Shown one piece after another: positions 1-6,293 of a DNA stretch of 9,443 bases (the first letter of the stretch is position 1; each line of letters opens with the position of its first letter). The stretch covers positions 1-9,443 of the forward strand of contig JAQTMP010000029.1 in the NCBI GenBank assembly GCA_028714275.1, read 5' to 3'. The notes below the pieces were generated by a model that saw only the letters and a program-made list of their open reading frames with translations, did no database searches and was not told the DNA's origin. A program made the translations under genes and the position numbers. Source of the DNA: Candidatus Paceibacterota bacterium (GTDB taxonomy: Bacteria; Patescibacteriota; Minisyncoccia; Phycocordibacterales; CAINVO01).

Positions 1-246
1 TATAATCCTTATATTCCGTTCGGTAGCAGCTTTTTCATCAGATTTTCGAGCTCGTTGACAATATAATAGATAAACAAATATCTCAGTACCGCACGCCCGT
101 ACTTTTTCTTTATTTACCGAAACCCAGACACGCAGACCAAAATTCATAAGCTCTTCTCGCTTTGTGTCGATTCATCACATAACAATAGGGAAAATTAATT
201 TTTTCTTTATATTGCAGTGTCGATGAAATATGAAGCAAGAATAGTG
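1..246. other. Upstream non-coding region, no supported gene
   Basis: I see no gene I can support here. On the minus strand a frame starting with ATG at 147 stays open to the window edge (49 codons), but its product has no recognisable family and looks like chance. A second minus frame, 113 down to a stop at 11-9, reads plausibly (it ends ...MKKLLPNGI) yet has no good start and is closed upstream by a stop at 116-114. Either could be a remnant of a neighbouring gene. A TTGACA at 55-60 lacks a good -10 at the right distance. The stretch may carry the promoter of the downstream surface-protein gene, but I could not pick one with confidence. Confidence 0.5.
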
Positions 247-315
247 TGCGGGCCAGTAGTAATTCTGAAATGCGAAGATAGCATCAAAACATTTCAGTGT
301 TTCTACGGGCCCGCA
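247..315 (+). promoter_or_regulatory. Long imperfect hairpin upstream of surface-protein gene
   Basis: The arms 247-272 and 290-315 are complementary over 26 positions. There is an outer block of 13 with one A/G mismatch (255/307), a middle block of A-U, A-U and U-G pairs between two U/U mismatches (260/302 and 264/298), and a perfect inner 8-bp stem CTGAAATG/CATTTCAG. The loop is 273-289. There is no U-run, so it is not an intrinsic terminator. It lies 120 nt before the start codon of a gene that looks highly expressed. If transcription starts upstream of it, it would be a 5'-UTR stability or regulatory structure, as known for other surface-layer mRNAs. It could also be a small RNA, or the terminator-like end of something upstream. 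The pairing is seen; the role is inferred. Confidence 0.55.
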
Positions 316-376
316 AAGGTTCCGCAACGTTAGTCGACGTCAGTTAGCGTTAGTATTAATAAGTTAGTAAAAATAA

Positions 377-414
377 TTTCTCCTTTTATCAAATTATAAT
401 TAATTCAGGAGAGG
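377..414 (+). promoter_or_regulatory. Purine-rich AGGAGAGG site paired with upstream TTTCTCCT
   Basis: AGGAGAGG (407-414) is the best Shine-Dalgarno-like string near the 436 start, but it is 21 nt from the ATG, too far for normal use. The upstream TTTCTCCT (377-384) can pair with it over 8 positions (six Watson-Crick, two G-U) with a 22-nt loop. That loop contains TATAAT (395-400), which could be a -10 box giving a start near 407, but it has no matching -35. So the site is either a hidden ribosome-binding site, the start of a short leader, or coincidence. The start itself follows an A-rich stretch, as at other genes here. Confidence 0.3.
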
Positions 415-435
415 TTATTTAAAAATTAAAAAAAC

Positions 436-2253
436 ATGTTAAAAACAAAAAAATATGTTGTAGCTATCTTGGCTCTAGCACTCGTGCTTACAGCCACTGT
501 TGCTGTTGCAGACACAATGACAACAACAACTTCGAGCTACACATTTAGTACAAACCTCACAGTAGGTAGCCGAGGCGCTGATGTATCAGCTCTTCAGCAG
601 ATCTTGATCAACAAAGGATTCCTTACAGCAGTTTCTGCTCCAACAGGATACTTTGGTAGTTTGACAAAGGCAGCTCTTGCTGCTTTCCAAGCTGCTAACA
701 ATATCTCACCTGCAGTAGGTTACTTTGGTCCAATCACTCGAGCAGCTATTGCTTCAATGGGTGGTACAACTACTACTACAACTACATCTACAACAGCAGG
801 TTGTGTTGCCGGTGCAGCTTACAGCAGTACAACAGGTCAGCCTTGCTCAACAGTATCAACTGGAACTATCACAACTGGTTCAACAGAAGGTACTCTTGAT
901 GTACGATTGGCTTCAACACCTTCAGACAACGCAAGCATCCGAACTCAGACAGATGTACCTGTATATGGTATTGAATTCCGAGCTCGTATTGCTGATGTTT
1001 CTGTTCAGACTGTTGACCTTCAGGTTGCTGTCACAAATGGTGGCGCTACTGAAAACCCAGCAACTTTGATTAACACAATCAAAGTATGGGATGGTTCAAC
1101 ATTGCTCCAGACAATTCCTGTATCTATCGGTACATTCACAAAGGATCAGAACCAGGTTTACTACTACCGTGTTTCAGGTATCAACTTTGTCATTCCAAAG
1201 GATGCTACAAAGACTCTTACCTTTACATTTAGTACAAACTCAATTGACAACACACGAATCGCTACTATCCAGGGTTACAACTCATCATCTGTCCGAGCTA
1301 TCTCAGGCAATAATGTAAGTAGCTTCTACGCTATTAACGGTTCAGGCTTCACACGAACACAGACTTTCCTTAAACCAGGAAACTCAACTTTGACTCTCTC
1401 AGCAGCGTCACAGTCACTTCGTTCACAAAACTACCGAGTAAATCCTAACGGAGACACTCTATACGGTGTTGTTCTTGGAACATTCAACTTGAAGTCAGAC
1501 TCAGGCGATTCAACATTGCTCACAGTCAACGCTTCATCAACTGCTTCAGGTACACAGCCTACAACTGTCTACTTGTACCAGGGTTCAACATTGTTGAAAT
1601 CAATCACACCAGCAGCAAATGGTTCACTTGTATTCAACAATCTAGACTCAGCAGCAGGATCAGTAGTTGCACAGAACACAATCCAGACTTACACAATCAA
1701 GGGTGACTTCAGTGTTTCTACTGTTAACGGCACATACGCAAGTACAACTATCAACAACGTTGTTTACCAGACACCTAACGGTAGTTCTGCAACAGCAGTT
1801 GGACCTGTTACAAACGCAAATCAATACGTTTACACAGCAGCTCCTATGTTGACACTTGCTAGTGCTCCTACAATCAGTGCTGGTAGCCAGAACCAACAGG
1901 GTTCAACTACTGCTTTGACTGCAACATTTGCATTCAACGTAACAGCACAGGGAGGTACTATGACATTGCCTGCAAACGGTGACTTCGTAGTAGTCTTCGC
2001 TACATCAACAGCTAACCCAATCTCAGCTGGTGTTACAACAAACGTTGTGACAATTCCAAACAATAACATTGCAGATGGCTCAACAGCTTCTGTAACAGTT
2101 ACAGCTCAGATTCCTAACTCGGCTCTTACATACAGCGGTTTGTATAACGCTGCTATCACATCAGTCAAGTGGGTTGTCGGTGCTAACACAATCACTCAGA
2201 CTTATGGTCTAGAGGATTACAAGACATCATCAGCTGCTAACTTCATCAAGTAA
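436..2253 (+). CDS. Exported surface protein with peptidoglycan-binding domain (S-layer-like)
   Basis: This is a probable major cell-surface protein. Residues 1-25 form a signal peptide (Lys-rich start, hydrophobic core, AVA before Asp26). Residues about 41-108 are a PGBD_1 domain in two half-repeats (GSRGADVSALQQ, then two GYFG motifs each followed by a TKAA/TRAA helix), which in this family binds cell-wall peptidoglycan. A Thr run (111-120) and a Cys123/Cys137 spacer lead to beta-rich modules at about 155-270, 315-430 and 470-600. The first two share the motif DGSTLL/QGSTLL, which suggests internal duplication. No membrane anchor or LPXTG sorting signal is visible, so attachment would be through the PGBD. 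Codon use is strongly biased (Thr mostly ACA, Arg mostly CGA, Gln mostly CAG), unlike the hydrolase gene downstream, which fits high expression. The gene is monocistronic, ending in a strong terminator. The S-layer role is inferred. Confidence 0.85.
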   Translation: MLKTKKYVVAILALALVLTATVAVADTMTTTTSSYTFSTNLTVGSRGADVSALQQILINKGFLTAVSAPTGYFGSLTKAALAAFQAANNISPAVGYFGPITRAAIASMGGTTTTTTTSTTAGCVAGAAYSSTTGQPCSTVSTGTITTGSTEGTLDVRLASTPSDNASIRTQTDVPVYGIEFRARIADVSVQTVDLQVAVTNGGATENPATLINTIKVWDGSTLLQTIPVSIGTFTKDQNQVYYYRVSGINFVIPKDATKTLTFTFSTNSIDNTRIATIQGYNSSSVRAISGNNVSSFYAINGSGFTRTQTFLKPGNSTLTLSAASQSLRSQNYRVNPNGDTLYGVVLGTFNLKSDSGDSTLLTVNASSTASGTQPTTVYLYQGSTLLKSITPAANGSLVFNNLDSAAGSVVAQNTIQTYTIKGDFSVSTVNGTYASTTINNVVYQTPNGSSATAVGPVTNANQYVYTAAPMLTLASAPTISAGSQNQQGSTTALTATFAFNVTAQGGTMTLPANGDFVVVFATSTANPISAGVTTNVVTIPNNNIADGSTASVTVTAQIPNSALTYSGLYNAAITSVKWVVGANTITQTYGLEDYKTSSAANFIK

Positions 2254-2296
2254 GCAATTGACGATGCTACTAGGTTGGCCGAAAGGCTAGTTTAGT

Positions 2297-2334
2297 AAAC
2301 AAAAAACCACCCCGAAAGGGGTGGTTTTTTGTTT
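2297..2334 (+). terminator. Intrinsic terminator of the surface-protein gene
   Basis: A 17-bp perfect stem (2297-2313 with 2318-2334) closes on a GAAA tetraloop, with a CCACCCC/GGGGTGG GC core flanked by A6 and T6 runs. The A-run on the left means it could also terminate transcription arriving from the other strand. Just upstream, 2272-2280 and 2285-2293 form a weaker 9-step hairpin, rich in G-U pairs, that also has a GAAA loop. Confidence 0.93.
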
Positions 2335-2515
2335 TGGGTATTAAGTACTGGTACATTCTTAGTATAAAAATACTAAATACTTTCGGGAGCACGGATAAAA
2401 AGTCTGCTGACTTTTTTCCTCACACTCGGCTCGTCAGCCTCCGTGAGTCTCCCTCAAGTGTTTAGCATTTTTATACTAAGAATCTACCATTCGACTACTA
2501 TCCAAAACAAAAACC
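2323..2515. repeat. Palindromic element A: variable arms around a conserved core
   Basis: This is a large imperfect inverted repeat between two genes. The best arms are 2349-2382 and 2456-2489 (34 positions, 31 paired counting one G-U). Beyond them, 2323-2337 and 2502-2515 are again complementary except for one extra T, so the palindrome reaches back into the 3' half of the preceding terminator. The inner core 2385-2453 (69 nt) starts GGGAGCACGGATA and ends CTCCC. It contains CACGGA/TCCGTG pairing (2390-2395 with 2440-2445) and a perfect 8-bp hairpin with TGCT loop (2397-2404 with 2409-2416). The core matches, in reverse orientation, that of the element at 8308-8442, while the arms do not. 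I infer a repeat family, possibly mobile or acting as a terminator; no encoded protein is seen. Confidence 0.8.
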
Positions 2516-2641
2516 CTTACTTTGGAGGCAATATTTTGGGTATTTGTTTAGGTTTTTTTGAGCGGAAATTTATGTGACATATGTAAGATAGAGTCAATCT
2601 TGCGCCTTGGGTGTGAGGGATTACAATTAACACATATAATA

Positions 2642-3307
2642 ATGGCAAAAATGATAGAGTCACCATATCTTACAAAGGCAGATTTTCTTGGATTCATGGA
2701 TGGTTTTTCGACTACTCTGACAGGTCAATTTAATAAAATAAATGAGACAATGGATCAGAGGTTTAAAGAAGTAGATAAAAAATTTGCAAAAATCGATGAA
2801 AGGTTTGCGCAAATCGATAAGAGGTTTGCACAGATAGATCAAAGGTTTGCACAGATTGATGAAAGGTTCGTAGAGATAGATAAGAGGTTTGCACAGATAG
2901 ATCAAAGGTTTGCGCAGATCGATAAGAGATTTACTCAGATTGACGAAAGATTTGCAGAGATCGATAAGAGATTTACTCAGATTGACGAAAGGTTTGCAAA
3001 AATTGATGAAAGATTTGAAAAGGTTGATCAGCAGTTTATAAAAATAGATCAAAAGTTTGAAGCAACGGATCAGCTCTTTGGTCTTTTTGAAAAGAGAATG
3101 AATAAAAGATTTGATCTGATCGATGTAAGATTTAATATTCTCGAGAGCACTATCCTAGAAATGGTAAAGAAGTTTGCTACTGTAGATAAGAGATTTGATT
3201 CAATCGAGATCCTTATTGATGAGAAAGTTGAGTTTTTGGCGGGGATTACAGCTAGTAGTCTAAATAATCATGAAAATAGAATATCTATTTTAGAAAGCCA
3301 TGTTTGA
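2642..3307 (+). CDS. Coiled-coil protein of 16 tandem heptads
   Basis: This is a 221-aa soluble protein of unknown function. After a 39-residue head it is built from 16 uninterrupted 7-residue repeats of the form R-F-A-Q-I-D-K/E/Q (DNA 2759-3094). Phe and Ile fall at positions a and d, the pattern of a long left-handed coiled coil of about 110 residues. A less regular helical tail (KRFDLIDVRF, KKFATVDKRFDSIEI) follows. There is no signal peptide or membrane helix. I chose ATG 2642; ATG 2651 is also possible. A TTG at 2558 would add 28 residues but has no good ribosome site and would put the TATAAT at 2635-2640 inside the gene. That box has no good -35 partner. The stop overlaps the start of the next, membrane-protein gene by 8 nt, suggesting coupled translation and a shared task. 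Similar heptad proteins occur as unnamed proteins in Patescibacteria. Confidence 0.8.
   Translation: MAKMIESPYLTKADFLGFMDGFSTTLTGQFNKINETMDQRFKEVDKKFAKIDERFAQIDKRFAQIDQRFAQIDERFVEIDKRFAQIDQRFAQIDKRFTQIDERFAEIDKRFTQIDERFAKIDERFEKVDQQFIKIDQKFEATDQLFGLFEKRMNKRFDLIDVRFNILESTILEMVKKFATVDKRFDSIEILIDEKVEFLAGITASSLNNHENRISILESHV
2759..3094 (+). repeat. In-gene 21-bp tandem repeat, 16 units
   Basis: Each 21-bp unit encodes one heptad of the coiled-coil protein; 336 bp equals exactly 16 units. Middle units are nearly identical at DNA level. 2916-2949 recurs exactly at 2958-2991 (42 bp, two units apart), and the stretch beginning 2817 recurs at 2880 (63 bp, three units apart). The outer units are more divergent, so the middle was probably expanded recently by unit duplication. 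All shifts are multiples of 21 and keep the reading frame. Confidence 0.9.
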
Positions 3308-3479
3308 TAAAACCGCCTTCAAGTTTATTACGGGATTCTTGGGGATTTTATTTATAGGTTTTATAGTTTTTATCTTGGCCGGAATTTATCATCAGTACAC
3401 CTGCTTGCATGGAGTTTTTGCTTCTTCTAAAAATTCGATCGAATTATCTGGCTGTAACCCTATTGACACATCTAAATAA
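3300..3479 (+). CDS. Small single-pass membrane protein (59 aa)
   Basis: This short gene starts at an ATG nested in the end of the coiled-coil gene: its ATG lies inside CATGTTTGA, an 8-nt overlap in a different frame. It ends in TAA. The product begins MFDKTAFKF, followed by a hydrophobic helix at about residues 9-29 (ITGFLGILFIGFIVFILAGI). The polar tail carries Cys35 and Cys52. With one Lys-containing N-terminal patch and two cysteines beyond the helix, the tail is likely outside the cell and could form a disulfide. No family is recognised. Because of the overlap it is probably translated by ribosomes finishing the coiled-coil protein, so the two may form a complex. The short length makes chance possible, but frame, overlap, helix and clean stop together argue for a real gene. 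Confidence 0.7.
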   Translation: MFDKTAFKFITGFLGILFIGFIVFILAGIYHQYTCLHGVFASSKNSIELSGCNPIDTSK

Positions 3480-3557
3480 TGTAGGGAGATTTCAATTTTC
3501 AGCAAAATTTTAGGGGTTGTTGATTTTTCTCTGCCTTCTGACAGATAAGATGTGGGT

Positions 3558-6269
3558 ATGAAAAAACATACCCATCATTTAAATGACTTTTTATTAGCAG
3601 GTTTTCTCTTCCTTGTCGGTTTCCTTTTACCCGTTCATTCAGTCCAAGCATTTGCGATACTTGGAGATCAATTTATTACTGAAAATACTACCTGGAGAAA
3701 GACTGACTCACCTCATTTAGTCCAAAAACCTCTCACTATCATGTCCGGAGTCCAGTTGACCATAGAGCCTGGGGTAGAGGTGGATTTTTTGCCCGGAACC
3801 TCTATCAGTGTATTCGGGTCTATTGTAGCCACTAGTGCGACAGCTTCAGAGCCTATTGTTTTTTCGGGCCCATCATGGTCAATGGACTTTATCAATGATT
3901 ACGCCGAGTTTGATGAGCTGGGAAATTTAGTGAATATAGATCCTGCAAAACCTCTTGAGCTCACCATGAGTATCTTTAAAAACGTTCACTTCTTGGCTGG
4001 AAACTACAATCTGAAAACTGGGCCTGGGGCTAGCATAGAGGTAGCCTCAAGCACCTTTGAAGAAGATTCGAATGTAGCCATTATCAATGAAGGATTTATT
4101 CAAGGGGCAACATCCACAATTGGTGCTGCTTACAATTTTTGGGGTGATGACTCCGGTCCAAATCGTCTGGCTGATAATCATACAGGCTTAGGGACCAAAG
4201 TGTCAGAAGGGGTTTTGGTTGATCCTTGGTTAAACGCAGATGGATCCGTACATGGGGAAAAACCAAACTGTTGTTCTTCCGTACTTTTCATTCCTGGGAT
4301 TGAGGGCAGTCGCCTGTACGAAAAAGGCACCTTTTTTGAAAATCAATTGTGGGAACCAAACAGGGAAGGGGACGTTAGAAAATTATTTTTAAAGGATGAT
4401 GGCACCAGTATTGACGATGTGTATACACGAGACATTATTAAAAAGACCAATATTTTTGGACCACTCGGGGCCATCAATATTTACGGAGCTTTCGGAGATT
4501 TTATGGATAGTTTGGTTGATTCCACGTCATCTACTTCTACTTTAGCTTCACCCGTTATTTCAGATTGGAAGGCTCTACCTTATGACTGGCGTTTACCTCC
4601 TGATAAAATCATCAGTCAAGGCATCAAGACTGACGTGGGGACCACTTCACCCTTAGCTGAAGCTCTCTATCTAGCCAAAAATTCAAAGACCAAAAAGATC
4701 ACCATAGTGGCTCATAGCAATGGCGGTTTAGTGGCCAAAGAACTTGTTAAGGCCTTGGAGCAGATCGGCAAGGAGGACATTATAGATAAAATCATCTTTG
4801 TCGCTGTGCCCGAAAAAGGGACTCCACAAGCAATTGGCGCTCTCCTGTATGGCGATGGTCAGGCCATCCTCAATGGTTTGATTTTGACTGAAGCCACCGC
4901 TGCTCAGTTTGCTAAAAATGCCCAAATGGCCTACAACCTATTACCCTCTAAAGAATACTTCAATACAGCCACAGTCCCAACAATTAATTTTGCAGCCAGC
5001 CTAGCCAGTACGACCTCCGATTATCTGTCCGTTTATGGTCAAAACATAAGAGATCCAAATAATTTTTCAAATTTTATGTTTGAAGCTGGCGGCAATCAAA
5101 ATCTTTTTCAAAAAGCGATAGCCCTACATGAAGATCTGGACAATTGGAGCCCCCCACAAGGTATTCAGTTTGTGAGGGTGGCCGGGGTAGGAGTGCCCAC
5201 AGTCCAAGCCCTTAGTTTTATGGCCACTTCGACCTGTGTGATTGATGATCCCATTCTTCAGAATATTTGTCCCCAACCCACAGTAGGCCATGCCCCAGAT
5301 CTATCAAATTGGGGGGACTCGACTGTCGCTTTCAATAGTATTCAGAGCTACGCCAACACTTATTTTATTGATCTTTTTAACTACAACTTAAACAACGACG
5401 CACCTTATCAGCATCAAAATATTTTGAATGCTCCCGTTACGCAGCGTCTGCTCTGGTCTCTATTTTCTCAAAATATACCTAGCGATAAAAATATCTCACT
5501 TGGCTATCCGCCGATGATAAGTCCTTATTTTTCTGTCTTCTCAGTACATTCACCCGCTGACATCACGCTCTCTGATCCTCAGGGTAAAAAAACGGGCGTT
5601 CACACTAGCACCTCTACGCTCTCGCTGGTCACTCAGGATATTCCTAATAGTACGTACCTAGAAAGTGATGGGGTAAAATATATAGCGATTGCAGGGCAGG
5701 ATGTTGAAAAAAACGTGACGGCCAGTATTCAAGGCACAGGTTTTGGAGAATTTAGTTTCGTAGTTGAGGCTCATGATGGTGAAAAAATTATTCACACCAC
5801 TACCTTCAAGAATATTCCAGTGACACCATTAACTGAAGCCACGGTTGCTTTTCTGGGAGACAATACCTATCCAGACACTTATCCAACAGCCCAAATAAAT
5901 TTGGATATTGATGGGGATGGAAAGGTTGATACGGTCATTTCACCTAAAGACACAGAGGATCCATTGGTATACCTGGAGATTATAAAAAAGACAGTGGCTA
6001 CTTTTGATGTTTCGTCTGGGGTTAAAGATCGCCTGATTAAAAAAATTGATCGGGTAGAAAAGATGTTCAAGCTTGGTCGCAGTAAAAAAGTCCTGACGGC
6101 TATCCAGCTTTGGGCTAAAAACATCTCAAAAATTTCAGAAAGAGGAGATGAAAAAAAATTTGGTAAGCGTGAGCATTTACGTCATAAAAACAAGCTTAAT
6201 AAAGAGCAAAGCGATATAATGTCTAGTATGGTAGATCACTTGCTAGACTTGTTAGCTGCACTTCAATAA
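3558..6269 (+). CDS. Exported LCAT-like alpha/beta hydrolase with beta-helix and C-terminal helical domain
   Basis: This is a large secreted lipase/acyltransferase-like enzyme, 903 aa from ATG 3558 (a GTG at 3552 would add two residues; the ATG gives a cleaner signal peptide, residues 1 to about 33). Residues about 40-225 look like a right-handed beta-helix (PGV.V.F, GSIVATSATASEPIVFSG, and NFWGDDSGP at 193-201). The hydrolase follows: SVLFIPGIEGSRL at 241-253, the LCAT hallmark PYDWR at 341-345, and the nucleophile elbow AHSNGG with Ser387. The likely acid and base are Asp587 (WGDSTV) and His619 (YQHQN). Their 32-residue spacing equals that of human LCAT (Asp345, His377). Next comes a beta-rich part with a calcium-loop-like DIDGDGKVD at 783-791. 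Last is a helical, Lys-rich end (about 800-903) resembling a FIMAH domain. Substrate is unknown; membrane or host lipids are an inference. Confidence 0.82.
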   Translation: MKKHTHHLNDFLLAGFLFLVGFLLPVHSVQAFAILGDQFITENTTWRKTDSPHLVQKPLTIMSGVQLTIEPGVEVDFLPGTSISVFGSIVATSATASEPIVFSGPSWSMDFINDYAEFDELGNLVNIDPAKPLELTMSIFKNVHFLAGNYNLKTGPGASIEVASSTFEEDSNVAIINEGFIQGATSTIGAAYNFWGDDSGPNRLADNHTGLGTKVSEGVLVDPWLNADGSVHGEKPNCCSSVLFIPGIEGSRLYEKGTFFENQLWEPNREGDVRKLFLKDDGTSIDDVYTRDIIKKTNIFGPLGAINIYGAFGDFMDSLVDSTSSTSTLASPVISDWKALPYDWRLPPDKIISQGIKTDVGTTSPLAEALYLAKNSKTKKITIVAHSNGGLVAKELVKALEQIGKEDIIDKIIFVAVPEKGTPQAIGALLYGDGQAILNGLILTEATAAQFAKNAQMAYNLLPSKEYFNTATVPTINFAASLASTTSDYLSVYGQNIRDPNNFSNFMFEAGGNQNLFQKAIALHEDLDNWSPPQGIQFVRVAGVGVPTVQALSFMATSTCVIDDPILQNICPQPTVGHAPDLSNWGDSTVAFNSIQSYANTYFIDLFNYNLNNDAPYQHQNILNAPVTQRLLWSLFSQNIPSDKNISLGYPPMISPYFSVFSVHSPADITLSDPQGKKTGVHTSTSTLSLVTQDIPNSTYLESDGVKYIAIAGQDVEKNVTASIQGTGFGEFSFVVEAHDGEKIIHTTTFKNIPVTPLTEATVAFLGDNTYPDTYPTAQINLDIDGDGKVDTVISPKDTEDPLVYLEIIKKTVATFDVSSGVKDRLIKKIDRVEKMFKLGRSKKVLTAIQLWAKNISKISERGDEKKFGKREHLRHKNKLNKEQSDIMSSMVDHLLDLLAALQ

Positions 6270-6293
6270 AACCTAAAAATTAAAAACAAATAA

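Noticed and set aside
1..147. Minus-strand open frames at the left edge
   Set aside because: One is open but featureless, the other is closed with no start codon; too short to claim a gene.
2385..2453. Core as an integron attC site or IS200/IS605 end
   Set aside because: No R'/R'' core boxes recognised, no integrase, cassette or TnpA gene in the window, and arms differ between copies.
2558..2641. TTG start adding 28 residues with C-x-x-C to the coiled-coil protein
   Set aside because: Rare start codon, weak ribosome site, and a TATAAT just before ATG 2642; the extra part does not resemble the rest.
2660..3052. 130-codon minus-strand frame opposite the coiled-coil gene
   Set aside because: Its repetitive Leu/Lys/Phe product is the mirror of the 21-bp repeats; the + strand has ideal heptads and better context.
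2759..3094. Regular repeats as a possible CRISPR array
   Set aside because: There are no spacers; the 21-bp units are contiguous and encode heptads.
3494..3509. AATTTT/AAAATT hairpin before the hydrolase gene as a terminator
   Set aside because: Only six A/T pairs and no following T-run.
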